A stretch of DNA of 64,000 nucleotides from Achatina immaculata (GCA_009760885.1 CM019721.1:23196146-23260145), one strand, 5' to 3'; counted from the first letter of the stretch, positions 1 to 10,945 are shown. Notes: generated by a model from the letters alone, not told the origin. Made by a program: numbers and translations.

Positions 1-645
1 AGAAGAAGAATAACTTCACCAGACTTATTATTGTTGTTCATTGACGGCGTTAAAGAAAACTTACGCGTGTTTCTGTTTCACGTTGTAGCTCTATCTTGAC
101 TTGGAACGAGACTTTGTCACATGCATCCAAAGTCACACAATTGTTCCCTGGTGCTCCTAACAGTTTTCTGATTGTCTCTGGACAGCATTTTATGTCTTTG
201 TTAACTATAAAAACGACAAATATTTAATCTCTGCCTTCAAGAATTCTTGGAACAGGGGGGAAGATATAAGGAGCAAATGTAGAACTGTTGATGATGAAGA
301 TGTGAAGACATGACTTCGAATGTCAGAAACCAGTATCTGCCTGTTCACAGAGGTACTGTATCTGTGATTATAAAGAGGAACTACTTTTTGTGTATGTTTT
401 TTTATCGCGGATAAATCTGTGAGGAAAGACAAAACATGAAACTGGGAAGTAGTATGTCGGCTTTCATTTTTTTTTTCAGTTTTGGATCCCGGATTTTTTT
501 TTTCTTCTAACGTATGGACAGATTGTTCATGTACGTTTATGGATATTGTTCTACACATCGCTGTTAAGAATACACATTTCTTTCCCGTCTGTCACAGTGT
601 GTACAAACTCCTGCCCTACTTTTATTTCCCTCTTTAACCCATTCT
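1..645. other. No gene recognised
   Basis: AT-rich sequence with several poly-T runs. Short open frames occur on the minus strand but carry no recognisable motif, and they overlap low-complexity sequence. It ends where a LINE A 3' fragment begins. Confidence 0.5.
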
Positions 646-647
646 TT

Positions 648-897
648 AACACATTAAACATCATGATAGTATAGAGAAGACCGTCTTGGAAGGGTACATA
701 ATGGGAAAAAGAAAGAGAGGAAGACCAAGGCGAAGATGACTGCAAGACATCGTTGATGATCTGCGAATGGATGCATCAGCAGTAGGCCATCTTGCTCACA
801 ACCGAGAGGCCTACAGGAGAGCTGTTTGGGAGGCAAAGTTCCGCAAGGGACATGCAAATGAATGAATGAATGAATGAATGAATGAATGAATGAATGA
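648..897 (+). mobile_element. LINE A 3' fragment with (AATG)n tail
   Basis: This is the last part of a non-LTR retrotransposon ORF2. The plus strand encodes the GKRKRGRPRR box, then a W/D-rich stretch, and ends in REAKFRKGHANE-like residues, as in the other LINE A copies of this window. The Trp codon after the RPRR box is replaced by a TGA stop (737-739), so the copy is dead. It is severely 5'-truncated. A (AATG)n microsatellite at 857-897 forms the 3' tail. The flanks AACCCATTC (about 636) and AACCCCATTC (about 897) may be an imperfect target duplication. Confidence 0.85.
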
Positions 898-1866
898 ACC
901 CCATTCAGTGACTTCCGCTTTCCCTAAGTGCCATTTGACGCGCTTTTGGGTGACCCACGGAATAAACTGTCCTGTCTTAGACACTTCCGGTTTCCAGAAG
1001 TCAGACTAAACTCTGATGCAAGGACAAGCGATAGAAAAATCAATACTGCAAAACTAGCAATTCATGGCTTAATTTGAAGAGATTATTACATACAAATATA
1101 ACACCCCCCCCCCCCACCCCCTCCCCCTTTCCAACAGGATCTAAAAGGTTTCCACATTTTTTATTTCGATTTTTTTAACCTCTAAAAATGCTAAAGACGT
1201 TTATAAAGCACATGATAAGTTATCGTTAGTTTTACTGTGCCATCAGTGTTTTTTTTTAAATAAAAATTTATATCCAAACCAGAATTCTCCAAGTGGACAC
1301 AGCGTGACCCATTTCTATTGATTTCTTTTCTGAAACAGGTTATAGAAATTCCTGGAAAACTAGCACAAAGCTGTACGGAACCTCTGCCAAAGAAAAGTAT
1401 GTGTGATTAGGGAGAAATGTCCTTTCTGTGGAGGGAAAAAAACCCAGTTATCTCCCATACTACTACAAATGTACATTAAATTTTTATTTTATTTTATGGC
1501 CTTGACCAGTTTGTTTGAAAATCATTGTCTGCTGCAGTTTGGGGCTCTACTTTCAGTTTTTTTTGGGGGTTTTTTCTAGAAAACGTTCGTCTGTTCTCTT
1601 AAGATGTTTTTAAAAATGCACAAAAATTGAAAGGGCCTTGGAATGAATTATGTCCTGAGAGATGAAACGTCAGTAAATGTCAGGAAATTGAAAACGACGT
1701 TAAGAACCCCTCTACGCGGACGACGGCTGTGAGCGATCGAAACATGATCTCCGTCGCCATTCTTTTAGCTCACAAGTAGGGGGGAAAAAAAACGTAGATT
1801 TTTTTTTTTTTGGGGGGGGGGGGTGGGGGAATTATGTGAAGCAATGTAGGATGGTTTTAAGTTTGT
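898..1866. other. No gene recognised; homopolymer tracts
   Basis: AT-rich sequence without a supported ORF. It holds a poly-C run near 1104-1117 and adjacent poly-T and poly-G runs near 1799-1827. Confidence 0.5.
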
Positions 1867-1867
1867 A

Positions 1868-2007
1868 GGGGACATTGTTAAGAGAGGATAGCTTACCGGG
1901 AATAACAACCCTTGATGAGGTTGAAACGCTCGCCGAAAACAGGGAGAACTTGGCGAACTACCACGCGAGCCCTAACACAGCACGGGAAGGATGTAAGATG
2001 TAAGAAG
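1868..2007 (+). mobile_element. LINE B 3'-terminal fragment
   Basis: About 140 bp that match the 3' ends of the LINE B copies at 50.1, 51.9 and 58.7 kb: an LLRE box, an LDEVE-LAE-R box, then the stop region and CACGGGAAGGAT followed by a short GTAAGAT-type tail. It is strongly 5'-truncated and diverged (the ALCDV end is lost). LINE B is a non-LTR retrotransposon that moves by target-primed reverse transcription. Confidence 0.75.
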
Positions 2008-2099
2008 ACAACAAAATCCACTTCCAAGACAGTTTATAAACATAATGCCGTACACACATGCACCTGTTTAATAGGCTATAAATTTATATTATTTAATAG

Positions 2100-2392
2100 G
2101 TTGCTGATGCATCCATTGGCAGATCATCAACGATGTCTTGCAGCCATCTTCGCCTTGGTGTTCCTCTCCTTCCTTTTCCCATTATGTACCCTTCCAAGAG
2201 AGCCTTCTCTTAATTATCATGACGTTTAACGTGTCCAAAATATTTCAGTTTTCTCTCTTTAATCCTCTTTATCAGCCAGCCTTCTTCAATATTAAGTTCT
2301 TGTAGTATGGATATATTTGTTCTTTTCTATGTCCATGATATGTGAAGAACTCTTCTGTAGCATTTACATTCAAAGACATTCATGCGTTTCTG
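2100..2392 (-). mobile_element. LINE A fragment, both ends truncated
   Basis: The minus strand matches LINE A copies at 38.7 and 46.9 kb: the YYKNLILKKAG-type upstream part, the KYFGHIKRHD region, the GKRKRGRPRR box and the DLQMDA region. The extreme C-terminus and the 3' tail are missing, so the copy is truncated at both ends. The reading frame is interrupted. Confidence 0.8.
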
Positions 2393-2553
2393 GACCGCTA
2401 CACACTTCGTCAAGTGAACCATGGCCCGCTAGTGATAGTTCCCGCCCGCTAACTGCCCAGTTTCAGTAAATCAGCGCCCTGACTTTCTTGAGGCTCCACC
2501 TACTTTGGGTACGAGCTTCTCGTCATTGTCAGTCCCTGTAGTTTCACTCGCGT

Positions 2554-2845
2554 CTTTTCATCTTCGTGGACCGGCTAGCGTAGTGGTTAGAGCACGTACC
2601 TAGCAACCGAATTGTCGAGGGTTCGAATCCCCAGCAGAGCGGGGATTTTTTTTTTTTCAGACAAATACGGCCTCGAGGTTCGCCCAGCCTAGTAAAATGG
2701 GTACCAGAGAAAATCTGGGAAGGAAAGGCAACGAGGAAAGGAACTGGCCACCCTACCTCATACCCTGATGGCCCAGCATAATGAGGTCTCTAACTCTTCA
2801 TCCCCTACGGCATTTGCTATATGACCATCTCCTCCTTTTCATCTT
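2554..2845 (+). mobile_element. SINE A (tRNA-headed) with 11-bp TSD
   Basis: The head is tRNA-like: an A-box-like TAGCGTAGTGG and a B box GGTTCGAATCC about 40 bp later. It is followed by a T-rich stretch and a central body (CAGCCTAGTAAAATGGGTACC and onwards) ending in CCCCTACGGC. The body is shared with the copy at 39929-40181. The target duplication CTTTTCATCTT is at 2554-2564 and 2835-2845, so the element itself is 2565-2834. It would be transcribed by RNA polymerase III and mobilised by a partner LINE; the partner is not identifiable here. Confidence 0.88.
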
Positions 2846-3590
2846 GAAGCCTGGCTCTTTGTCGTCCCCGTGCACATTCAGGCGTTTCCTTTCACGTCAT
2901 CTCCTCACGTCTGCTGCTCACCTAACGGATCTACACAATTTGAGTGCCTTCAGTCTGTGCACGATCTCGTGAGTGCATTCTTTCACAGCTAAACCAAAAC
3001 TCAAGGGAGAATAACCTCTGGCGGGTAATAGATGTTGCTCAGCACAATTTTCATAAATTATTTCCCTTCGCTAACGATATCGTTATACTGTAAGGAGGCG
3101 AACAGAAAAAAAAAAAAAGATCAATAAGTGGCAAAAAAACGAGATTTTGTTATTACAATAAGTCGGTGAATTATGATTTAAAATACATAAATCGTTACTT
3201 TTTTTCATTTCTTTTTCCAAATACTTCTCACATACTGTCAGGGCACAAAGATTTAGATGAACTGGTCAAGGCCATGCAGAGAACGATGGGGTCTTGATAA
3301 CATCATCACTATCATTATCCCAGTTACACGCTGTTATACGAATACAACTAATCCACCCAAGCAGAGATTGACGTGGTCTCTATAATTCTCCCAAAGCCAC
3401 AGACCTCCTCAAGCCAACAGACAAGTCTCATTTCTACTTTTATCCTTTCATTTCTTCGTTTTTGTCTGTTATATAGCTTTCTCTTCTCTACCATGTAGTG
3501 CTATCTCTTTCTCTTCCTTTTGTTTTTCTTTTGTCCTGTAAGTTAACGTATAAGAGGACAGTCGAAAGCTTACAACTGTTTTCTCTAATG
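2846..3590. other. No gene recognised
   Basis: Unique-looking AT-rich sequence. The plus-strand open frame at 2781-2972 overlaps the SINE end and shows no domain. Confidence 0.45.
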
Positions 3591-3860
3591 TGTTTTCTGT
3601 ACAAGAGAAAGCTTAGATATTTTGGACACTTTAAACGTCATGATATTCTAGAGAAGACCATCTTGGAAGGGTACATAATGGGAAAAAGAAAGAGAGGAAG
3701 ACCAAGGCGAAAATGGCTGCAAGACATCGTTGATGATCTGCAGATGGATGCAGCAGCAGCAGGGCATCTTGCTTACAAGTGGGAGGCCCACAGGAGAGCT
3801 GTTAGGGAGGCAAAGTTCCGTAAGGGGCATGCAAAACGACTGACTGACTGTTTTATGTAC
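3591..3860 (+). mobile_element. LINE A 3' fragment with near-perfect 12-bp TSD
   Basis: The plus strand reads through the RYFGH and GKRKRGRPRR boxes, DIVDDLQMDA and REAKFRKGHA, the C-terminal end of LINE A ORF2. The TSD is TGTTTTCTGTAC (3591-3602) and TGTTTTATGTAC (3849-3860), with one mismatch. The insert is therefore only about 246 bp, a typical 5'-truncated copy. The normal stop is lost, so an open frame runs on into flanking DNA up to 4025; this is not a host gene. Confidence 0.88.
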
Positions 3861-3928
3861 CGAACAAAGCTGTTTCTACTGTTTAAGAATTTCTGTTTAT
3901 ATCACAGGTTTACTGCAGTGGTCGCATG

Positions 3929-3960
3929 TATCATTCATTCATTCATTCATTCATTCATTC
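3929..3960. repeat. (ATTC)n microsatellite, 3' tail of LINE G
   Basis: Seven or so ATTC units directly abut the stop-codon side of the minus-strand LINE G, so on that strand they read as an (ATGA)n tail. Confidence 0.8.
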
Positions 3961-5236
3961 AGCTTTCCGAGCCATTGAGGCTCGTTGCTGCAGACAAGAC
4001 TTGTCTCCATTCCTCTCTGTTCTGAGTCTTCTCCTGCCAGTTGTCTCCATTACTCTCTGTTCTTAGTCTTCTCCTGCCAGTTGTCTCTATTCTTCTCTGT
4101 TCTTAGTCTTCTCCTGCCAGTTGTCTCCATTCCTCTCTGGTCTTGGTCTTCTCCTGCCAGTTGTCTCCATTACTCTCTGTTCTTAGTCTTCTCCTGCCAG
4201 TTGTCTCCATTACTCTCTGTTCTTAGTCTTCTCCTGCCAGTTGTCTCCATTACTCTCTGTTCTTAGTCTTCTCCTGCCAGTTGTCTCCATTACTCTCTGT
4301 TCTTAGTCTTCTCCTGCCAGTTGTCTCCATTACTCTCTGTTCTTAGTCTTCTCCTGCCAGTTGTCTCTATTCTTCTCTGTTCTTAGTCTTCTCCTGCCAG
4401 TTGTCTCTATTCTTCTCTGTTCTTAGTCTTCTCCTGCCAGTTGTCTCTATTCTTCTCTGTTCTTAGTCTTCCCCTGCCAGTTGTCTCTATTCTTCTCTGT
4501 TCTTAGTCTTCTCCTGCCAGTTGTCTCTATTCTTCTCTGTTCTTAGTCTTCTCCTGCCAGTTGTCTCCATTCCTCTCTGTTCATAGTTTTCTCCTGCTAG
4601 TTGTCTCCATTACTCTCTGTTCTTAGTCTTCTCCTGCCAGTTGTCTCTATTCCTCTCTGTTCTTAGTCTTCTCCTGCCAGTTGTCTCTATTCTTCTCTGT
4701 TCTTAGCCTTCTCCTGCCAGTTGTCTCCATTCCTCTCTGTTCTTAGTCTTCTCCTGCCAGTTGTCTCTATTACTCTCTGTTCTTAGTCTTCTCCTGCTAG
4801 TTGTCTCCATTCCTCTCGTTCTTAGTCTTCTCCTGCCAGTTGTCTCCATTCCTCTCTGTTCTTAGTCTTCTCCTGCCAGCTGTCCACTCCAAGGGCACGT
4901 AGGTCATCTTCCAGGCTGTCCGGCCACCGTTGTCTCAGTCTCCCTCTTGATCTGTCTCCTTTCATCACTTCTCTATAAACCTTTTTTTGTCTGTCTATTC
5001 TCGTCCGTTCTCTCCAAGCGTCCGAGCTATGTCAGTCTGTTGTTTCTCATAATGGTAGTTGTAAGTAGAGATTGTAATAGCGTGTGTATTTCTTTGTTAT
5101 TTCTAATTCTTTCATTTTTGTGATACAGGATCCCTAATCAATCCAACATATCTTCTTAGCATTCTGTTTTCAATAAGTTGTAGTTGTGCTTTGTGTTCAT
5201 TCCTGGTGCTACACCTTTCTGAGCCATACAGGACAT
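3961..5236 (-). mobile_element. LINE G C-terminal region interrupted by its own minisatellite
   Basis: Read on the minus strand, 5236 to 4880 gives a diverged RT C-terminus (a VLYGSE-like box near 5236), then GRLRQRWPDSLEDDLRALG and DSWQEK in an open frame. From 4002 down to 3961 the same frame resumes with WQEKTQNREEWRQ, VLSAATSLNGSES and a TGA stop, followed by the (ATGA)n tail. Between these two halves lie about 22 tandem 40-bp copies of the WQEKT-NREEWRQ segment. The remainder of ORF2 upstream is degenerate and the 5' part of the element is missing. Confidence 0.85.
4003..4880. repeat. 40-bp minisatellite, about 22 units, derived from LINE G coding sequence
   Basis: The unit is TTGTCTCCATTCCTCTCTGT followed by TCTTAGTCTTCTCCTGCCAG, with variants TAC/TCC/TTC in the first half. 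Each unit is the reverse complement of codons for WQEKTKNREEWRQ of LINE G. Since 40 is not a multiple of three, the array breaks the LINE frame; the array is therefore an expansion in a dead copy and not a protein repeat. Confidence 0.95.
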
Positions 5237-5635
5237 ATGATTTTAATTAAGCAAAATTGTTTCATGTTTGATGTTCTCATTTCACGTACATACTGTTTGT
5301 GTCCCCAAATCTACGAAGAAATCGGCAGCACACAACAGAGCTATTCATCTTCTTTGAAGACGGACAATGAATCCGCCAAACGATGGGTCGAGACAACCTG
5401 CCAATTGCTACGAAAATCAGCCTTTGAGGTCCGTCTCAGAGACATTTCACGCAAGGTTTTCCACGCTATTATAAGATTATCGCTGCTTCGATCAGCAATT
5501 CCTAGTGCCGAGAACAAACTGGGAGGATTTTTTTTAAAGCCCGCAGAATCTTCTAGAAACGAAGACAAACAGAAATAGAATCTCCCTCCCTCAATCCGTC
5601 CCGACCCCCCCCCCCCCCCCGGGTACGCCCGTTAT
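5237..5635. other. Unassigned open frame region
   Basis: A plus-strand frame is open from 5186 to 5578 (130 codons), with the C-terminal half rich in charged residues, and a minus-strand frame is open at 5341-5568. I recognise no domain, and the first part overlaps LINE G. A poly-C tract lies at 5606-5620. Confidence 0.3.
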
Positions 5636-5968
5636 TTGTTTTAGATCTAGAAACTGTGTGGCCAAGATACGATGTTTTAGATCTAGAAACTGTGTGGCCA
5701 AGATACGATGTTTTATTTCTAGAAACTGTGTGGCCAAGATACGATGTTTTAGATCTAGAAACTGTGTGGCCAAGATACGATGTTTTAGATCTAGAAACTG
5801 TGTGGCCAAGATACGATGTTTTATTTCTAGAAACTGTGTGGCCAAGATACGATGTTTTAGATCTAGAAACTGTGTGACCAAGATACGATGTTTTAGATCT
5901 AGAAACTGTGTGGCCAAGATACGATGTTTTAGATCTAGAAACTGTGTGACCAAGATACGATGTTTTAA
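5636..5968. repeat. 36-bp minisatellite, 9 units
   Basis: The unit is AGATCTAGAAACTGTGTGGC plus CAAGATACGATGTTTT, with AGATCT/ATTTCT and GGCC/GACC variants. The 36-bp length (12 codons) leaves both strands open, which creates spurious 12-residue repeat proteins. Confidence 0.95.
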
Positions 5969-6162
5969 AAGAACCGATATACCGAGTGGGAGAAAATTAG
6001 GTTCTCAGAGAAGCTTATCCGTTTGTGTAACTTCTCCTTCACATGATCGTTCCTCTCTTGGCGGCCAATCAGAAATCCTCTCCTTGTCTAGGCAGGGCGT
6101 CTGTTTCAGTGAGTGTGGTGTTGTGGTGTAAACAGCTTACATGGCAACAGTGAATTACACTT

Positions 6163-6520
6163 GTACGAGGGGTGATTGATAAGTTCTCGGCATAAGGTAC
6201 AACGGATTATTTGTGGACAATTTTTGGGGGTTATTTCTCAACATAGTCCCCTTGCAAGTTTATACACTTAGTCCAGCGATCCTGGAGCATACGGATCCCT
6301 TCTTCGTAAAAGTCAGCATCTTGTGCCAGTAGAAAGTGGTCTACAGCATGAATGATGTCATCATCTGAAGCAAATTTGCGACCACTGAGCTCCTCTTTTT
6401 GAGTTTGGTAAACAGATAATAGTCTGAAGGGGCCAAATCTGGGGAATAAGGAAGATGTTCAAGAAGCTGGAAGCCACATTCATGAATGGCAGCCATTGCC
6501 ACCGCCCACTTGTATTAAGG
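6163..6520 (-). mobile_element. mariner transposon, 3' fragment
   Basis: The right terminal repeat ACGAGGGGTGATTGATAAG lies at 6163. Reading the minus strand inward gives the transposase C-terminus in two frames. One holds LPYSPDLAPSDYYLF, which includes the third Asp of the DD34D triad. The other holds SGRKFASDDDIIHAVDHFL and ends in CINLQGDYVEK and a stop. A one-base shift between them and loss of everything 5' of the third Asp show that the copy is inactive. The family acts by cut and paste at TA sites. Confidence 0.9.
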
Positions 6521-6605
6521 CTGGTTATTCAGTCAAAATAAATACTTAAGGAGAAATATCGGCTTGGCATATATGAACCATTAGAGTAATATCTGCATTG
6601 ATTAG

Positions 6606-6890
6606 TAAACAAATATTTCTTTCTTTCTTTCTTTTTTCTTTGTTTATTTCATTCTTTCATTCTGCCTATCATTCTTTCCTTCTCTCTTTTTTCCTTTCTC
6701 TCTTTTGTTCTTTCTTCCTTTCTTTTGCTCTTTCCTTCTTTCTTTCTTTTATTCTTTCATTCTTCCTTTCTTTCATTCTTTCATTCTTTCATTCATTCTT
6801 TCTTTCTTTTTTCTTTGTTTCTTCCTTTCATTCTTTCTTTCTCTCTTTCTTTCGTTTCCTCTCTCTCTCTCTCTCTCTTTCTTTCTAGGT
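6606..6890. repeat. (TTTC)n / (TC)n microsatellite
   Basis: Imperfect TTTC, ATTC and TCTC units run over about 285 bp. The long hydrophobic F/L/S open frames here are translation artefacts. Confidence 0.95.
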
Positions 6891-7478
6891 TCAGCTTTAG
6901 AAAAGTTTGTTCTTCTGATACAAACGACCATCTTTGGGGAGATTTTGTCTTAAACAAACTTTACTGTACAGGAACTAGACTAAATGACTAGACTTGCCCG
7001 CTCCTTTGTCTAGTCTCCTTCACTGAAGTCTTCTCGTGGCTGTACGCGACTAATCCGGCTTTCCTGGAAGAGATAGCCCTCGCTTGTCTAGTCACGTTTG
7101 TTTGAGTCTCTTCAACTTCATCAAATCTGCGACCTTTCTCTCTCTGTTTTCTTCAAATGTCGGAAATGACGAAGATACTCCCTTCTTCCCCCCCCCCCCC
7201 CTCGTAATCTGAGCATATACAGTTGTCAGACTGTTCTAGTTCCGGTAGTTCAGCCAATTATAGGTGACCCTTTGGTCCACATAGTCCTGTTTTAACATCG
7301 GGGATTGTGCACAGTAAACTGTTAGAAGGTAATATGGTTCTCTAGAGACCACATGGTTGCTAGTTTGAGTCCGGGTTTCGATCCACAGATATTCTATTAC
7401 TCTTCTTTTTCTTGTCTATTACGTCTGAAGCAATTTTTATAGATTGGCCACACTTAGTTCTCTCTAACACTGTTGTTT
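6891..7478. other. No gene recognised
   Basis: Mixed sequence with a poly-C run at about 7187-7202. A short stretch near 7330-7392 ends in a degenerate B-box-like GGGTTTCGATCC, possibly the remains of a tRNA-related SINE head, but too little remains for a call. Confidence 0.35.
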
Positions 7479-7929
7479 TCTCTCTCTCTCTCTCTCTCGC
7501 TCTTTCTCTCTCTGTCTTTCTCTCTCTTTTTCTCTCTCTTTTTCTCTCTCTCTCTGTATTTCTCTCTCTCTTTTTCTCGCTCTCTCTTTCTCTGTCTCTT
7601 TCTTTGTTTCTTTCTCTCCCTCTTTCTCTCTCTTTTTCTTTTTCTTTTCTCTCTGTATTTCTCTCTCTCTTTCTCTCTCTCTTTTTCTCTCTCTCTTTCT
7701 CTTTCTCTGTCCCTGTCTCTTTGTCTCTTTCTCTTCTCTTTTTATCTCTCTCTTACTCTCTGTCTCTTTCTCTCTCTTTCTCTTTCTCTTTTTATCTCTC
7801 TCTTACTCTCTGTCTCTTTCTCTCTCTTACTCTCTCTTTATTTATCTCTCTTTCTCTCTCTCTCTCCTTTCTCTCTCTCTCTCTCTCTCTCGCTTCCTCT
7901 CATTCTCTCTCTGTCTCTCGCTCTCTCCT
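7479..7929. repeat. (TC)n-rich microsatellite
   Basis: About 450 bp of TC, TTTC and TCTG units. It directly abuts the 3' end of a minus-strand LINE fragment, so it may have grown from that element's (GA)n tail. Confidence 0.95.
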
Positions 7930-8180
7930 GTTCATTCAGCTCTGAAGACACACGGCACTGCTTGTAACAAAGAGATTTCCACTTTTCTCGGTCTTTGCCG
8001 TTTTCTTGACCGTCTCCCATTTCGACCCTTGCCAACAAGAATTCTCTCCACTGGACGTCTCCTTCTCTCTCTCTAGGTCGTCCCATAATTTTCACATGTG
8101 GAGTGCACTTCAGAGCTTTTTCTGGTAAAGATTCTTCTGTTATTCTCATAAAGTGGCCAGTCTCTCTCCGCCCCATTCAA
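7930..8180 (-). mobile_element. RTE-like LINE C-terminal fragment
   Basis: The minus strand encodes RRETGHFMRITEESLPEKAL, a CTP box, GRPRE and KDREKWKSL. This is the same order as RRWRWLGHVLRM, SLPKIALRWTP, GRPKE and KDRHLWKTL at the end of LINE C (19440-19660). It is frameshifted and 5'-truncated. The 3' end merges into a GA-rich tract, as LINE C does. Confidence 0.6.
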
Positions 8181-8540
8181 CCGCTACCGACAATGGCCAT
8201 TCCCACTAAAGAACCTTATTTGCTCGCTTATCTGTAGCAGCTGACATCTAAGTGAAGTGACATTTGTTCTGATTGGCTGAACTTCTGTAGTCCTTGATTT
8301 GATTGGAAGACAGTTTATCGTGAGTTTTGTTTGTTTGTCTTCATCTTCGCGGCGTTCGCTGCTTCTTTCCTGGAAGTGGCACAGGAAAGCAAGATACGTC
8401 TCTTCTGTTTAGCAGATTATGATGAAATATACAGAAGAAGGTGAAGTATAGGGTAGCGAGAAGTTTAGGGCATTTGGCTGCCATGCTGGTGTCAGTGAAT
8501 TTCACTCCATTTCAAGGGCACCAACCAGCTGAACAAGAAC
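8181..8540. other. No gene recognised
   Basis: About 360 bp of mixed sequence between a LINE fragment and a satellite; no supported ORF. Confidence 0.45.
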
Positions 8541-9215
8541 ACTACTGGTGCACAGACAAGTCAATGAAGAACATTACTAGTGCACCGAAAAGTCAAGGAA
8601 GAACATTAATAGTGGACCGACAAGTCAATGAAGAACATAACTAGTGCACCGACAAGTCAATAAAAAACATTGCCAGTGCACTGACAAGTCAATGAAAAAC
8701 AATACTAGTGCACCGGCAAGTCAAAGAAGAACACTACAACTGCACCGACAAGTCGAAGAACAACACTACAATTGCACCGACAAGTCAATGAAAAACATTG
8801 CCAGTGCACTGACAAGTCAATGAAGAACAATACTAGTGCACCGGCAAGTCAAAGAAGAACACTACAACTGCACCGACAAGTCGAAAAAGAACACTACAAG
8901 TGGACCGACAAGTCAAAGAAGAACATTAATAGTGGACAGACAAGTCAAAGAAGAACACTATAAGTGCACCGACAAATCGAAGAAGAACACTACAAGTGCA
9001 CCGACAAATCGAAGAAGAACACTACAAGTGCACCGACAAATCGAAGAAGAACACTACAAGTGCACCGACAAATCGAAGAAGAACACTACAAGTGCACCGA
9101 CAAATCGAAGAAGAACACTACAAGTGCACCGACAAGTCGGAGAAGAACACTACAAGTGCACCGACAAATCGAATAAAAACACTACAAGTGCACCGACAAA
9201 TCAGAGAAATTGTAG
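8541..9215. repeat. 32-bp minisatellite, about 21 units
   Basis: The unit is GTGCACCGACAAATCGAAGA plus AGAACACTACAA. Units are variable at the left (AATGAAGAACA, TTGCCAG) and nearly identical at 8960-9130, the usual sign of recent homogenisation in one sector. Confidence 0.95.
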
Positions 9216-9756
9216 TACTGGCTCACCCACAGCGTCATATTCTCCTTCGTGTTTCAGAACTGGCAAAGCTTCTGTAGAGAAACTAATTCCGCGATCCTTC
9301 AAGTAGCCATTTTGTTTTCTCTCCGAACACAGACAGAGATTAATTGATGATTATTTATCACTGGTGCTTGGAGACTGGACGGGAATGTTGTAGACGGGTG
9401 CACAACTCCCCGTTCTCTCCTACCAGCTTGTCATTTTTCATTCATTGTCTCTCCGATGCCCTCTAGAGCCTCTCTAGTACAGGGAGAACTCGCCTTTGCC
9501 CCAGGTATTGCACCTCAATGTATGTGTGCTTATATGTGTATATAGGTGTTTGTACATATGTGGCATGCATTTGCACGTGTGTTTGTTTGTATATATGCGT
9601 GTGAATACATGTATTTGTATGTACTTGTGTGTATGAAAAGTATATAATGTCAAAGTCCAAATTAGTTTAAACTATTTCTTATATTGCTTTTTCTATGAAG
9701 TTGTTAGTTCAGAATGAATGTTAGAATGTAAGTTAATTTCATGTAGTTACATAAAT
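9216..9756. other. No gene recognised; TG-rich stretch
   Basis: Contains an imperfect (TATGTGTG)-like region at 9520-9640. No ORF with recognisable content. Confidence 0.45.
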
Positions 9757-9850
9757 CAGAGTGTGGAGTGTATAGATAAGGTATAGTTTATAGAGTGTGG
9801 AGTGTATAGATAAGGTATAGTTTATAGAGTGTGGAGTGTATAGGCAAGGG
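9757..9850. repeat. 34-bp tandem repeat, 3 units
   Basis: The unit is GTATAGATAAGGTATAGTTT plus ATAGAGTGTGGAGT. Confidence 0.9.
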
Positions 9851-9959
9851 ATAGTTTATGATTTATTTCTTTGTCTCTTTATTCTTCTCCATGGCGTCCC
9901 TATGCTGCGTAAGACTGAGAACGAACTTCCTTTCGAAAAGATTGGGTTCATCTGTTAAG

Positions 9960-10200
9960 TCAGTATCTGTCACAAGCCTAATGAGGCTTTACTGTCCAGG
10001 GCACGTGGGAGTACATCTCAATGATGTGGCAGACAGACTGGCTGGACAGGCTAAAATGGATGGCAGAATAAGAATGGACAAGAGTGACTTTGCTAAAGCC
10101 ACAGGAGAAAGACTGCAAAGAACATGAAGAACAGGAATAGAAGAACACTTACACGAACAATGCGTGAAGCGATTGCTGGAGCTATAACAAATTAGGGGTC
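9960..10200 (+). mobile_element. LINE F fragment with RNase H segment
   Basis: The plus strand reads YCPGHVGVHLNDVADRLAG, which matches the last conserved block of the RNase H domain carried by some non-LTR retrotransposons (the HxG-VxxNxxADxLA motif). The frame continues through KMDGR and FAKATGE and stops at about 10125. Only this part of the element remains. The fragment at 40860-41262 looks like the piece that would follow it in a complete element. Confidence 0.7.
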
Positions 10201-10302
10201 TCTCTCTCCCTCTCTCTCTCCCTCTCTCTCTCTCTCCCTCTCTCTCTCCCTCTCTCTCTCCCTCTCTCTCTCTCCCTCTCCCTCTCTCTCTCCCTCTCTC
10301 CT
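10200..10302. repeat. (TC)n microsatellite
   Basis: About 100 bp of CTCTCTCC units between the LINE F fragment and LINE D. Confidence 0.95.
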
Positions 10303-10880
10303 ATCAATCCTAAACCCAGAATTGATATGTACAAGAAAAGCCTTGCATACTCTGCAGTACAGCTCTGGAACACCCTCCCCTACAATTTAAAATCCATTGG
10401 TAATACTTCATCCTTTAACTCAAACCTGTTTCATTATTTACTTGCTTGTAATTATATGCCTCCATAAAATAGCCAGCACTCTCTCAACACATGGCTCGTA
10501 AACCATCAAGTACTTCAGTGACATAGTTAGAAAAGCAACTTGTTAGATATTGTTAGAAATTATTTTAATGTTTGTTTAACAAAAAATATGTTAGAAGATC
10601 TGTATTTACAATGTATTTTTATTTATGTATATGTCTGCGTGTGTATGTGTGCGTGAGTGCTATTTTATTAGGTTAATTACTTCTTCTCTTTTACCTTGAA
10701 TGTAGTAGTTAAATCTTACACTCTTTTGATATGTTTTTACTAATTTAATTTGTATTTTTGTACTAAATCAAGTGTGTGGGAAGAATGAAAGATGGAGTGA
10801 TGAAGGGCAGAATGTAAGACGGGCCTGTGTGCCCAATTCTTTACCCTTGAAAAATAAAGATTATTCATTCATTCATTCTC
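10303..10880 (+). mobile_element. LINE D 3' end: ORF2 C-terminus, 3' UTR and (ATTC)n tail
   Basis: The plus strand encodes INPKPRIDMYKKSLAYSAVQ followed by LWNTLPYNLKS and a stop. This is the typical C-terminal YxxA/SGxxLWNxLP block of CR1/L2/Rex-like LINEs. The 3' UTR carries a GC hairpin block, GATGAAGGGCAGAATGTAAG with CGGGCC and GCCC, then AATAAAG and (ATTC)n. Copies of the hairpin block are at 14092-14150 and 30593-30650. It is 5'-truncated. Confidence 0.8.
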
Positions 10881-10902
10881 TCTTTCCCTCTCTCTCTCTC
10901 TC

Positions 10903-10943
<41 letters not shown>
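10881..10943. repeat. (TC)n microsatellite
   Basis: TC-rich stretch immediately after the (ATTC)n tail of LINE D. Confidence 0.9.

Positions 10944-10945
<2 letters not shown>

Noticed and set aside
5186..5578. 130-codon ORF as a host gene
   Set aside because: Starts inside LINE G remnants, no domain, and an overlapping opposite frame of similar quality.
5591..6131. Open frames with 12-residue repeats (TQFLDLKHRILA and others)
   Set aside because: Generated by the 36-bp unit; open simultaneously on both strands.
7412..7967. Serine/leucine-rich ORFs resembling membrane proteins
   Set aside because: Translation of TC microsatellite; the same applies to 6598-6991 and 52925-53634.
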